A stretch of DNA of 64,000 nucleotides. It comes from Streptomyces harbinensis. Lineage in GTDB: Bacteria > Actinomycetota > Actinomycetes > Streptomycetales > Streptomycetaceae. Within the stretch, counting starts at the first letter, position 1; every line of letters starts with the position of its first letter. The notes under the pieces were generated by a model, which had not been told where the DNA came from, ran no database searches, and was given only the letters and a program-made list of their open reading frames with translations. A program made the translations under genes and the position numbers. The DNA is taken from contig NZ_FPAB01000014.1 in the NCBI RefSeq assembly GCF_900116145.1, positions 1 to 64,000 on the forward strand, given 5' to 3'. Of the stretch, positions 1 through 8,189 are shown in pieces.

Positions 1-235
1 CCAGTACGGGCGCGATCCACTGTCCGCCGACGCGGGTGGCCGCCTCGATCTCCGCCTGGAAGCGGCGCCGGAAGTCGGGGTGGCCGGCGAGTTCGTTGCG
101 GATGAGCTTGACGGCGACGGTGCGCCCGCGCGACGACCGGGCCAGATAGACCTGGCCCATGGCGCCCTCGCCGAGCTTGCCGAGCAGTTTGTACGTGCCG
201 ACCTGTCGCGGATCGGCCGCCCCCAGCGGTTCCAT
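1..235 (-). CDS. Ser/Thr protein kinase, N-terminal part (cut by window edge)
   Basis: The first 78 codons of a bacterial Hanks-type Ser/Thr kinase read leftward off the window. The start ATG has a good GGGGAGGA ribosome site upstream. Visible are the glycine-rich nucleotide loop (GKLGEGAMGQVYLA, about residues 18-31) and subdomain II with its ATP-anchoring lysine (VAVKLI), ending in the alpha-C helix region. This is the lobe that binds ATP; the catalytic loop lies outside the window. Such kinases in actinomycetes are usually membrane-anchored sensors, but the C-terminal half that would tell is not seen. Family is secure; substrate and signal are unknown. Confidence 0.9.
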   Translation of the reverse strand, partial: MEPLGAADPRQVGTYKLLGKLGEGAMGQVYLARSSRGRTVAVKLIRNELAGHPDFRRRFQAEIEAATRVGGQWIAPVL

Positions 236-368
236 TCGCCGTTCCTCCCCGTTCGGTAGCCCCCGGCTACGGCGTCAAGCCCGACCGAGCTTACGGGTAC
301 CGGGCCCGGCCGACCGATATGGGGCGCCGGATCGGGGGCGGAAACGCCATTCGCTACACATTCGTGAT

Positions 369-400
369 GGGCTGGTTGCCCGATGGTGCGTCACCAGCCC
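369..400 (-). terminator. Possible hairpin after the lipoprotein operon
   Basis: An 8-bp inverted repeat, GGGCTGGT...ACCAGCCC, lies in the 194-bp gap between the lipoprotein stop and the partial kinase. It is placed to end the minus-strand three-gene unit. There is no T-run and the 16-nt loop is long, so this is a weak call. Nothing else is evident in this gap. Confidence 0.3.
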
Positions 401-429
401 TTGACATGCGGCCCTGTGCGAGGAACGGA

Positions 430-1026
430 TCAGGGGTTGTCGCACACCCCGGGGCCCATCCTCTCGATACGATCAAGGGCGTACGGCTCGATGATTTCCT
501 TGAGTTCATCGCTGAAGTCGCGATCCACGTTCCCACGAAGGTCGATGGAGACATTCATCCCGGTGTAGTCCATCCCTGAAGATTCGGCGCAGGGCACATG
601 TACGGCGGCGAAATCCTTCCAGACTCGGACCTCGTTGGGGATTTCTTCGATGAGTTCGGAGTCGGCGACGGAAAGGCCAAACCGGCGCTCCTCCAGGTAG
701 GAGTCGATTCCGGGAGCGATCGGGCCGCCACCAGATTCCCTATCTCTCGACCCTAGAGTGTCAACCCTAATGACGGGATCTCTGTCGACGAACACCGTGC
801 ACAGGCCGCCAGCGGGAAGAGACCCGCTTTCGTACGGGTCCATTCCAATCTTCTTGACAGAATCGCCGGGAGGGAATAGTGAAGAATAGGATTCGTTGTT
901 TATTTCTACATCACATAGATCTCCAGGAATTTCGTAGGCGTACTCCTTGGACATGGATCCTGAGCACCCTTGGAGTGCGACAAGTGAAGCGGCTGCAATG
1001 AGAATTCCGATAGCGTTTACTTTCAT
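430..1026 (-). CDS. Putative lipoprotein, last gene of the WXG-like unit
   Basis: A 198-aa exported protein. The N-terminus has a short basic n-region (MK), a hydrophobic stretch and a lipobox-like LQGC ending near residue 21, then a Ser-rich linker, as in diacylglyceryl-modified lipoproteins. Q at the -2 lipobox position is not ideal. The rest (acidic, with EIPGDLCDVEIN and VRVWKDFAAVHVPC stretches and several Cys) matches no family I recognise; Streptomyces lipoproteins of this kind are common companions of WXG-type proteins. It begins 30 bp after the 788-aa gene on the same strand, so probably shares its mRNA. Base composition is clearly lower in GC than the surroundings, suggesting acquisition. 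Function unknown. Confidence 0.8.
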   Translation of the reverse strand: MKVNAIGILIAAASLVALQGCSGSMSKEYAYEIPGDLCDVEINNESYSSLFPPGDSVKKIGMDPYESGSLPAGGLCTVFVDRDPVIRVDTLGSRDRESGGGPIAPGIDSYLEERRFGLSVADSELIEEIPNEVRVWKDFAAVHVPCAESSGMDYTGMNVSIDLRGNVDRDFSDELKEIIEPYALDRIERMGPGVCDNP

Positions 1027-1056
1027 CTGCCCTGCTTTCCGTATTCCTTGGGGTCC

Positions 1057-3423
1057 TTATTGTGCATTTGGCGAGAGTGGCGTATTCCCCAGGCGGTATC
1101 CTGTATCGACCCGTTCGGCAGCCCCATTTGCCAGAGAGTTTGCTTCGGTCTCTGTCAGATTCAGATCATGGTTGAGTATTGCCGATTTGACGGCGTCCCT
1201 GGCTATGTTTGAATGAGCGGTTAGTGACTCTTCGAGTTCATCTATTGCCTCTGATTCGGCATCCTCGGAATTGTCTTCCCTGAAAAAGTCAAAAATTACC
1301 TCTGTTGCATCACCCTTGACGGCATCAGAAATTGATGCCAGTCCTGGATAATCTTTGAGAACTTGGTAGATTGCCACATTCAGGGCCCGATCTGTCCAAG
1401 TGTTAATCGTATCGACGACGGCATTATGGGATGCATCGGATTCCATCTGGCTCTGATATATTTCCGAAGCTCGGGCCTCTGCCATGACGCCCGAAATGAA
1501 GCCGCTCGGACGTGACACATCCTCGATCGATGATCGCATCCCAGGAACACCGCCTTCCTGGGCCAAAATCACCTGATCAATTGTCAATTGCAAGTTTGCC
1601 TGGTTGGCGGCAGTGAGCGAGGTATTTGCCTCTGTGTTCATTGCGATTTCACGGAGGAGGCGCTCGCTCCTGAGAGGGCTAAATTCCGGGCGATGCTCTG
1701 CCGTTCCCGTATCGATGCCATTGACCGCCAGGTAGATGTCAGACATGTAATCGGCGCCGATGTGGCCCAGCGTGGGGGCCAGGTATTCGAAGGCGGAGTC
1801 CGCCGCGACGCGTGAAGGGTCGGCCGCGAAGGTGTTCCAGACCTGTTCCGCGATGCGGGCGTTCGCCGGCGAGTGGCCAGTGTAGTCCGCTCCTGGCTGG
1901 CTGCCCGGCGTAAGTCCGGTGGCCGCTGTTTCCAGCGCGGCGGCCAGGCCCGGGGATCCCGGGGAGGAGTAACCGAAGGCTGAGGTGTATTCGAAGAGAA
2001 CACGCGGAGGCTTGCGGGAGTCCTCGCCCTCTCCGATGAAGTAATCCAAATGATTGTTACTGACGTGGTTCTCGCCCGTGCCGTTGCCATCCGGGTCGAA
2101 GAAGGCTGTCACCGCGGCTGGATTGTTCTCCACGCCGATGCCCAGCAGGCGGTCAACCGCATCGTTTCTGACGTCCCGTATGGGGTCATCCGAATAGCGC
2201 TGTCTGTCCCAGACGCCGGGATGCTCCTGCTCAACTTCGATGAGATCGCTGGTGAGTTGGTAGAAGAACTGATCGTCCATGGGCAGGTCGGCTGCCTCCA
2301 GGAGATCCAGTGCGATGTCGTAGCCGGTCCGAGTGTCGCCAAGGACAGTGCCCCAGGGGCCATTCGCACTGGGAGATTCGAGGCCGACGGCGTTCAGGCC
2401 GTCCAGGCGGCGCTGGTATGCCTGGCCTTCATAGGTTCGCAGCCAGGCGTTGTAGGCGGGGGAGCCTGGGGGGTGGGTTTCCATGGTGCCGGGTGGCTGC
2501 ATCGCCGTGACGAAGGTGTTGCCCATGCCGGTTCTGATGGAATCGACGTCCACGCTCGCCGAGGCGAGTTCGGTCGCGGCGTGGTCCAACTCCTGGCCGA
2601 GGGCCAGATATGCCTCCATGCCGAGGTTGTCGATCACGTATTGGGCGAAGAGGGGATCGTCCGCGTGGAGGGCGAAGTGCTTGCCCATTCTGCGCCAGTC
2701 GGAGGCGGTTTTCTCCCCCTTGTTGCCAAGGTCAACGACCCGGCGGGCGTCTTCAAGGGCTTGGGCGTCCGCGGCATCGCGCATCGTCGGTGAGCGAGGT
2801 GTGCTGAACTGGCCTCCGCTCCGGCTCATGAGCGTGCTGAGTTCGCGGGCTGCCACGCGGTCCGATTCGGCGGCGCGCTCGATGACCCTGACGATCTCGT
2901 GCTCCAGGACGTTCATCGATTCCAGGGTCTCGGGCGGCACTGCCTCGCCGAAAGGCATGAGCCCCATCACCCGGGCCTGGGCGAGCGTGGTGTAAGGCGG
3001 TTCCGCCGTGCGGATGGTGCCGTCGGTCGAGAGATGCGCGCCCCAGTGCGCGGCGTTCTGCTCGTAGCGTCCCAGGGCCTCCTGGCACTCATGCAGATCA
3101 CCCAAGAGTGACTGGAGGATGCTGTGCAGGGCTTGGGCTTGTTCGTGTGCTGCGATGAACTTGTTCGCCGTCTGCTCGACCACGGGCTTGCTGGCCCCGG
3201 CGTTTTCACCGCGCCACTCCGAGGCCCAGGCCATGCGGTCCATGTTCCGCGCGTCCTCATCCATAGTGGCGAGTTTGCCCACCAGGGTGTCGAGGGAGGA
3301 CACGGCGCTGTTCAGGGCACGCAGATCGACGTTGCGGACGCTTTCGTAGGTGACATGGGCTCCGGAGAAGGGAGACAGGGAGTGAAACAACGAGTCGGCG
3401 CCGGATCCGGGGCGGAAGTTCAC
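1057..3423 (-). CDS. Large WXG-like/DUF6571-type protein (788 aa)
   Basis: A 788-aa protein with no signal peptide or clear membrane segments. The first 130 residues are helical and look like an ESX/WXG-type module (MAWASEWRG near residue 65, followed by a long amphipathic helix rich in A, Q and L). The centre is a helical, D/N/G-rich region (RTGYDIALDLLEAA, FFDPDGNGTGENHVSNNHLDYFIGEGEDS). The C-terminal 200 residues are helical and acidic. The architecture recalls Streptomyces DUF6571 proteins; this assignment is from memory and tentative. Its ATG overlaps the stop of the upstream small helical protein (ATGA), so the two are translationally coupled. GC falls strongly over the 3' third. It could be a secreted substrate or polymorphic-toxin-like protein; no toxin active site is recognised. 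Confidence 0.8.
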   Translation of the reverse strand: MNFRPGSGADSLFHSLSPFSGAHVTYESVRNVDLRALNSAVSSLDTLVGKLATMDEDARNMDRMAWASEWRGENAGASKPVVEQTANKFIAAHEQAQALHSILQSLLGDLHECQEALGRYEQNAAHWGAHLSTDGTIRTAEPPYTTLAQARVMGLMPFGEAVPPETLESMNVLEHEIVRVIERAAESDRVAARELSTLMSRSGGQFSTPRSPTMRDAADAQALEDARRVVDLGNKGEKTASDWRRMGKHFALHADDPLFAQYVIDNLGMEAYLALGQELDHAATELASASVDVDSIRTGMGNTFVTAMQPPGTMETHPPGSPAYNAWLRTYEGQAYQRRLDGLNAVGLESPSANGPWGTVLGDTRTGYDIALDLLEAADLPMDDQFFYQLTSDLIEVEQEHPGVWDRQRYSDDPIRDVRNDAVDRLLGIGVENNPAAVTAFFDPDGNGTGENHVSNNHLDYFIGEGEDSRKPPRVLFEYTSAFGYSSPGSPGLAAALETAATGLTPGSQPGADYTGHSPANARIAEQVWNTFAADPSRVAADSAFEYLAPTLGHIGADYMSDIYLAVNGIDTGTAEHRPEFSPLRSERLLREIAMNTEANTSLTAANQANLQLTIDQVILAQEGGVPGMRSSIEDVSRPSGFISGVMAEARASEIYQSQMESDASHNAVVDTINTWTDRALNVAIYQVLKDYPGLASISDAVKGDATEVIFDFFREDNSEDAESEAIDELEESLTAHSNIARDAVKSAILNHDLNLTETEANSLANGAAERVDTGYRLGNTPLSPNAQ

Positions 3424-3833
3424 CGGTCACCCCAGTTGATCTCGGTGGCCCGAGGGCCCTCCGTCTGCGGGGTGGGTGCCTCGGCAAGCGCGGAGATCCT
3501 GTCGTAGGCGGACAGGGGCTGGTGGATCTGCTGGAGAGTCGTCCGAATCTCCAGGTCTTGGTGCGTGTGCGCGTTCACCGTCTCCACCAAGTGGTCGGAG
3601 ATCCGGGTGCAGTCCTGCAGAAGGTCGTCGACCTGGCGGGACCAGCCCTCGGCCAGGAGGGTCAGGGAGCGGCCGGTGGCGAAGCCGTGAGCGGAGAGGG
3701 CTTCGGCGGCGGCGCGTTCGTCCGGTTCGGCCAGGCGGCCGTGTTCGGCGAGGTCGTCGTGGAGGTCCCGGGCCGCGGTCGCGATGGGGTCCAGTTCTTC
3801 CGAGCTGACGTACAGGTCCGGCTGATCGGCCAT
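3420..3833 (-). CDS. Small helical WXG100/ESX-like protein
   Basis: A 137-aa, almost wholly helical acidic protein with the size and heptad character of the ESX/WXG100 and LXG-partner families: two helices separated near residue 55-65, with W at about residue 64 (LLAEGWSRQVDDLL). No canonical WxG tripeptide is seen. It is the first gene of a minus-strand unit, its TGA overlapping the ATG of the 788-aa gene by 4 bp, so the two products are probably made in fixed ratio and may interact, as WXG partners do. The link to secretion is inferred from fold and order; no ESX machinery gene is in the window. Confidence 0.75.
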   Translation of the reverse strand: MADQPDLYVSSEELDPIATAARDLHDDLAEHGRLAEPDERAAAEALSAHGFATGRSLTLLAEGWSRQVDDLLQDCTRISDHLVETVNAHTHQDLEIRTTLQQIHQPLSAYDRISALAEAPTPQTEGPRATEINWGDR

Positions 3834-3931
3834 GGCCTGGCGGTCCTCCCCCGTGCCGGTGTCATGTATCCGATGAGCAAGCCTAACAATGCGGTGGGTG
3901 ACCGGAGTGGGGGGCTTGTAGGGTTTTCGGC

Positions 3932-4357
3932 ATGGGTGCTGATGTGACCGTTCGGGCTGCTGGGGTGGATGAGGTGGCCGCTGTGCTGGCGTTCTGGGAG
4001 CGGGCGGCCGAGGGGGTCAGCATCAGTGACGACCCGGCCGGGGTGACGCGGCTGGTCGAGCGGGATCCGGGCGCGCTGCTGGTGGCCGAGCGGGACGGGG
4101 TGCTCGTGGGGACGGTGATCGCCGGGTTCGACGGGTGGCGGTGTCATCTGTACCGGCTGGCCGTCGCGCCCGAGGCGCGGCGGCAGGGGGTGGGCACGGC
4201 GCTGCTCGCCGCCGCCGAGGAGCGGTTCGCCGCGCTGGGTGGGCGGCGGGCCGACGCCATGGTGCTGCGGCGCAATGTCACCGCTCATCGGGCCTGGGAG
4301 GCCGGGGGGTACGGGCCCCAGGAGGCGTGGGTGCGGTGGGTCAAGCCGCTGAGCTGA
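3932..4357 (+). CDS. GNAT family N-acetyltransferase
   Basis: A 141-aa single-domain acetyltransferase of the GCN5 family. The acetyl-CoA pyrophosphate-binding motif A is plain (VAPEARRQGVGTALLAAAEERF, about residues 75-96, with the R/Q-x-x-G-x-G core RRQGVG), preceded by strand 4 (GWRCHLYRLAV) and followed by the C-terminal helix-strand (NVTAHRAWEAGGY). Length is normal. It faces the convergent sigma-factor gene, overlapping its 3' end by 17 bp. The substrate cannot be deduced. Confidence 0.9.
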   Translation: MGADVTVRAAGVDEVAAVLAFWERAAEGVSISDDPAGVTRLVERDPGALLVAERDGVLVGTVIAGFDGWRCHLYRLAVAPEARRQGVGTALLAAAEERFAALGGRRADAMVLRRNVTAHRAWEAGGYGPQEAWVRWVKPLS

Positions 4358-5264
4358 GGGAGAGTGGGAGGCCGAAGAGCGGGAACCAGCGCTTCACTTC
4401 GAGGAACGCGTTGATCGCCGTGACCTTTCCGTCGCGGGTCTCGATGATCTGGAGCGCCCAGGGTTCGCCGCCGGGGCGGTACTGGCCGAAGGCCGCGGAG
4501 CCGTTGGCGCGGGTGGGGATCAGGCGGGAGCCGCGGCAGCCGGCGCCGTGGCCGGTGAGCCAGGCGCGGATGTGGCCGGTGCCGCGCAGCCACAGGTCGA
4601 AGGGCGGCATGGACAGCGTCGCCTCCTCGTGGAGGAGGGCGGTCAGGGCGTCCAGGTCGTATGCCTCGAAGGCTTCCAGGTAGCGGGCCAGCAGGTTCTC
4701 GTCGTCGGGGGTGAGCCGGCGCGGGGTGGTGTCGGGCAGGCCGGCCAGGGTGGCGCGGGCGCGTTGCAGGGCGCTGTTGACCGAGGGGACGGTGGTCCCG
4801 AGCAGTTCGGCGACCTCGCTCGCCCGCCAGCTGAGGACCTCGCGCAGGATCAGCACGGCGCGCTGGCGCGGCGGCAGGTGCTGGAGGGCGGCGACGAAGG
4901 CGAGCCGTACGGACTCCCTGGCCTCGGCGAGGTCGGCCGGGTCCAGCAGGGCGTCCGGGACGGGCTCGACCCAGGTGGTCTCGGCGAGCGGCGCGCCCGG
5001 GAGGTGGTCGGGGCTGCCGGGGGCGGTGAGGTCCATGGGGCGGGCGCGGCGTTTGCGGTTCTCCAGCATGGTCAGGCAGACGTTGGTGGCGATCCGGTAC
5101 AGCCAGGAGCGCAGCGCGCTGCGGCCCTCGAAGCGGTCCAGGCCGCGCCAGGCGCGGATCATCGTCTCCTGGACCGCGTCCTCCGCCTCGAAGGCCGAGC
5201 CCAGCATCCGGTAGCAGTAGCCGGTCAGCTGCCCGGGGTACGGCTCCAGTACGTCTTCCGTCAT
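4341..5264 (-). CDS. ECF sigma factor, SigG-like, with SnoaL-like C-terminal domain
   Basis: A 307-aa RNA polymerase sigma factor of the extracytoplasmic-function group. Region 2 covers about residues 8-75 (YCYRMLGSAFEAEDAVQETM and the SWLYRIATNVCL stretch), and region 4 about 125-175 (LPPRQRAVLILREVLSWRASEVAELLGTTVPSVNSALQRAR), a helix-turn-helix for the -35 element. The last 120 residues (ARYLEAFEAYDLDALTALLHEEA onward) form a SnoaL-like alpha+beta domain, as in the mycobacterial SigG type, where this tail replaces anti-sigma control. The ATG at 5264 was chosen because it begins directly at the sigma fold; the frame stays open upstream without coding character. No anti-sigma gene is adjacent. 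Confidence 0.9.
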   Translation of the reverse strand: MTEDVLEPYPGQLTGYCYRMLGSAFEAEDAVQETMIRAWRGLDRFEGRSALRSWLYRIATNVCLTMLENRKRRARPMDLTAPGSPDHLPGAPLAETTWVEPVPDALLDPADLAEARESVRLAFVAALQHLPPRQRAVLILREVLSWRASEVAELLGTTVPSVNSALQRARATLAGLPDTTPRRLTPDDENLLARYLEAFEAYDLDALTALLHEEATLSMPPFDLWLRGTGHIRAWLTGHGAGCRGSRLIPTRANGSAAFGQYRPGGEPWALQIIETRDGKVTAINAFLEVKRWFPLFGLPLSLSSAA

Positions 5265-5327
5265 GGGCGTCACGGTAGGGGGAGGGTCTGACAGTCGCGG
5301 AGTTATCCACAGGGGTGGACGGCGGCT

Positions 5328-5873
5328 GTGGTGACGGTGTGTGATCGTGTCGTGACGTCGTTCGATGCGGTGTGGGAGGAGTTGGGGGTTCGTCATGGCG
5401 GGGTGCTGTTCGTGGAGGAGATGGTGCGGGCCGGGGTGCCGGCCGGGACGGTACGGGGGGTGCTGCGGCGCCGCCGGTGGCAGCGGGTGGGGGTGGGGGC
5501 GTACGCGGAGCCGGGGTGCGAGGTGAGTTACTGGATGCGGCTGTATGCGGTGCAGCGGCGCCGGCCCGATGTGGTCGCCAGTCATCGGTCGGCCGCCGCG
5601 TTGCTCGGATTCGATGTACTGCGGCACGCGCTGGAGGTGACCAGGGCCGGGGGCGGCGGTGCGCTGAGCGGGATGCGGGTGCACCGGGCGCCGCTGGCCG
5701 CCGGGGACACCTTGCGGTTCAACCGGCTGATGTCCCTGCCCGGTGTGCGGGGCATCCTGCGGTTCACCGCGCAGGATGTGTTCCGGCGGCCCCGGTGGAT
5801 GGTGCGGACCATCCGGGGGGCGCTGGTCAGGGAGCCAGACGATCGGCCAGGTCCTCCGCTTCCTCGCGGGTGA
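5328..5873 (+). CDS. AbiEi-like N-terminal-domain protein, possibly truncated
   Basis: A 181-aa protein starting with a winged-helix-like segment (LFVEEMVRAGVPAGTVRGVLRRRRWQRVGVGAYAEPG, residues about 25-62) typical of AbiEi-type antitoxin N-domains and of the DUF559 endonuclease-like proteins abundant in actinomycetes. The middle (VVASHRSAAALLGFDV) also fits. Full-length relatives run to about 280-320 aa with a C-terminal nuclease-like fold; that part is missing. The end (after LMSLPGVRGILRFTA) is of uncertain coding quality and overlaps the convergent gene by 47 bp. The start is ambiguous between GTG at 5328, 5331 or 5358. No partner toxin gene is adjacent. It may be a decaying remnant. Confidence 0.6.
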   Translation: MVTVCDRVVTSFDAVWEELGVRHGGVLFVEEMVRAGVPAGTVRGVLRRRRWQRVGVGAYAEPGCEVSYWMRLYAVQRRRPDVVASHRSAAALLGFDVLRHALEVTRAGGGGALSGMRVHRAPLAAGDTLRFNRLMSLPGVRGILRFTAQDVFRRPRWMVRTIRGALVREPDDRPGPPLPRG

Positions 5874-6456
5874 AGGAGCCGGAGATCTCGACCTGGTCGC
5901 CCTCGATGCGGGCGGTGACGGCCGGGGCGGTGAGGAGTTGGCCGTCGAGCACCATCGCCAGCTGGTTCTGCGGCATCGGCCGGGCCGACACCGTCTCGGT
6001 CAGGTCGGCGAACCGGGCGCCGTCCTCGGGGGTGAAGGTGAGCCCGACGATCCAGGTGCCCGACGGGCCGTAGGTCGCGGTGGCCTCCAGCAGGGCGTCC
6101 ACCCGCATGGTGTCGGTCGCGGTGTCCAGGACGAGGCAGGAGGAGGTCGCGGGATTGAACACGGCGGTGCCGCCGGATTGTTCGGCGGCGGGGCAGTCCT
6201 GGCCCTCCAGGGCGCTGTCCACCGCGTGGATGTACAGCGGGCTGTCGAGGCCGCCGCCGCTGCCGCCGCCCGTGCCGTTCTCCTCCTGTTTGCCGCTCGC
6301 CGACTGGTAGGCGAGGAAGCCGAGCAGCGATCCGACGATGACCAGGGCGCCGATCAGCAGGAAGGGGCCGGGAGAACGGTCGGGTTTGCCCGCAGTTGGT
6401 GGTCCCTGCCAGGGTGGCGGCGGGGGATATCCGGTGCCTCCTGCTATGCCACTCAT
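5827..6456 (-). CDS. Membrane-anchored SecDF P1-head-domain protein
   Basis: A 209-aa protein with a short Pro-rich cytoplasmic N-terminus, one membrane helix (about residues 31-50, FLLIGALVIVGSLLGFLAY), a Gly/Ser linker, then an extracytoplasmic domain. The end of that domain (QNQLAMVLDGQLLTAPAV..., then VEISGSFTREEAEDLADRL, residues about 165-206) closely follows the P1 head/base signature of the translocase subunit SecD (AIVLDG-x-V-x-S-AP ... I-x-G-x-FT-x-EEA-x-LA). There are no RND membrane helices, so this is the periplasmic domain on a single anchor, not SecD. Two Cys could form a disulfide. Function unknown; a substrate-binding or envelope role is inference. Confidence 0.8.
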   Translation of the reverse strand: MSGIAGGTGYPPPPPWQGPPTAGKPDRSPGPFLLIGALVIVGSLLGFLAYQSASGKQEENGTGGGSGGGLDSPLYIHAVDSALEGQDCPAAEQSGGTAVFNPATSSCLVLDTATDTMRVDALLEATATYGPSGTWIVGLTFTPEDGARFADLTETVSARPMPQNQLAMVLDGQLLTAPAVTARIEGDQVEISGSFTREEAEDLADRLAP

Positions 6457-6587
6457 CCCTGTCCCCTCTTCAGCGCTGTCCGTGCGGCATAAAGTTAGCG
6501 TCAGCGGCGCCCTTTCCGCTGGCAGACAGCAGAACGGCTAACGTACCCGGGGCGGCGAACAGTTCGGTGTGCCAGGGGGTGCAGAAG

Positions 6588-8189
6588 ATGCAGGGCCGGG
6601 TTCTCGACGACCGGTACCAGATCGGGCCGCTGCTGGGAGCGGGTGGCATGGGCACCGTCTGGGAAGCGCTGGACATGCGCCTGGAGCGGCAGGTCGCCAT
6701 CAAGGTGGTGAACACCTCGGCGGTCAACCGCGATCCACAGGCCGGTCAGCGCTTCGCCCGCGAGGCCAAACTGCTGGCCGGGCTCTCCAGTCCGTACATC
6801 GTGACCGTCCACGACGTCGGCGAGGCCGAGTTCGACGGCAACACCGTGCTCTATCTGGTCATGGAGCGGCTGCCGGGCCGCTCGCTCGACCAGGTGCTGG
6901 CCGAGGAGATCCCGCCGCTGGGCGAGGTCGGCCGGTGGGGCGAGAAGATCTGCCGCGCGCTGGCCGTCGCGCACGACGCCGGCGTGGTGCACCGCGACCT
7001 CAAGCCCGGCAACGTCATGGTCGAGTCCGACGGCCTGGCCCGGGTGCTCGACTTCGGCATCGCCGCCGTGCTCGCCGAGTCCACCGACCATGCCCGGCTC
7101 ACCTCCACCGGCGTCGTCATCGGCACCCCCGCGTACATGTCGCCCGAGCAGGTCGAGGGCGGCACCGTGGACGCGCGCAGCGACCTGTACGCGTTCGGCT
7201 GCGTGCTGTACGCCCTGGCCACCGGCCGTCCCCCGTTCCACGGCGCCTCGCTCTACCAGTTGCTGCGCCAGCAGATGGAGACCGATCCGCCGCCCCCCAG
7301 CGAGCTGCGCCCCGAGCTGCCCGCGGAGTGGGACGAGCTGATCATGACGCTGCTCGCCAAGGACCCGGACGAGCGGCCCGGCAGCGCGGCCGAGGTCGCC
7401 GAGCGGCTGCGGGAGCTGGCGATCCTGGCGGTGGACCTGCCGGCCGAGCCGGTGGAGGAGGCGCTGGTGTACCAGCCGACCCGGGTGGACCCCCGGGCGG
7501 TGCTGCTCTCCAGCTGCCCGCGCCCCGGCGGCGGCCGGCTGCCGCTGGCGACCGGGCAGCGGCTGCTGCTGGGGGACGTGCTGCCCGGCGCCGACACCTT
7601 CACCATCGGTCTGGACTGGCAGGACCCGGAGGACGTCGATCCGGAGGAGGTGCCCGAGGTGGACGCCAGCGCGCTGATCCTGGACGAGGACGGGCGGGTG
7701 CTGTCCGACCGGCACTTCATCTTCTACAACAACCTCGACCCGGGCGACGAGAGCGTCCAGCTGGCCGGCGAGGAGCCCGGCGAGGGCGAGGAGGAGGGCA
7801 CCCGGGAGGCGCGGATCACCGTCCGGCTGCCGGAGCTGGACGAGCGGGCCGCCACCGTACGGTTCGCGCTGTCCGTCCACGACGCCCAGGCGCGCGGGCA
7901 CGATCTGTCGGACGCGCGGGCGCTGCACATCCGGCTGCTCGATCCGGCCGGCGACACCGAGCTGCTGTGCTACGGCTTCCCGGTCGGCCCGGTGCACTGC
8001 ACGGGGCTGACGCTGGGGGAGCTGACGCTGGAGGAGGACGGCTGGGGCTTCCACGCCATCAGCCGGGGGTACGCGGGCGGCCTCGGGGAGATCGCCGAGA
8101 CGCACGGCGTCAATGTCGGGGGCGGCGACGGCGAGGAGGCCGGGGAGGACGGGGAGTCCGAGGACGCGGAGTCACTTCAGGAAGCGTGA
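6588..8189 (+). CDS. Ser/Thr protein kinase fused to a C-terminal TerD domain
   Basis: A 533-aa two-domain protein. Residues about 8-275 are a complete Hanks kinase: GAGGMGTVWEA loop, VAIKVV lysine, HRDLKPGN catalytic loop (about residue 134), DFGIA metal site, GTPAYMSPEQ activation-loop end. Residues about 304-505 match the TerD/CABP family of tellurite/stress proteins: DASALILDEDGRVLSD, FIFYNN, a Gly-Asp-Glu-rich stretch, VRFALSVHD, RALHIRLLD and a closing WGFHAISRGYAGGL. TerD domains bind Ca2+ through acidic loops, so the kinase may be calcium- or stress-responsive; that is inference. There is no membrane helix, unlike most Streptomyces kinases. The ATG at 6588 follows CAGGGGG by 8 bp. The 3' end overlaps the convergent glycosylase by 18 bp. 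Confidence 0.92.
   Translation: MQGRVLDDRYQIGPLLGAGGMGTVWEALDMRLERQVAIKVVNTSAVNRDPQAGQRFAREAKLLAGLSSPYIVTVHDVGEAEFDGNTVLYLVMERLPGRSLDQVLAEEIPPLGEVGRWGEKICRALAVAHDAGVVHRDLKPGNVMVESDGLARVLDFGIAAVLAESTDHARLTSTGVVIGTPAYMSPEQVEGGTVDARSDLYAFGCVLYALATGRPPFHGASLYQLLRQQMETDPPPPSELRPELPAEWDELIMTLLAKDPDERPGSAAEVAERLRELAILAVDLPAEPVEEALVYQPTRVDPRAVLLSSCPRPGGGRLPLATGQRLLLGDVLPGADTFTIGLDWQDPEDVDPEEVPEVDASALILDEDGRVLSDRHFIFYNNLDPGDESVQLAGEEPGEGEEEGTREARITVRLPELDERAATVRFALSVHDAQARGHDLSDARALHIRLLDPAGDTELLCYGFPVGPVHCTGLTLGELTLEEDGWGFHAISRGYAGGLGEIAETHGVNVGGGDGEEAGEDGESEDAESLQEA

Noticed and set aside
5303..5311. TTATCCACA, a perfect DnaA-box 9-mer
   Set aside because: Single copy, no cluster of boxes, no dnaA/dnaN nearby; an origin is excluded and chance or unrelated use is likelier.
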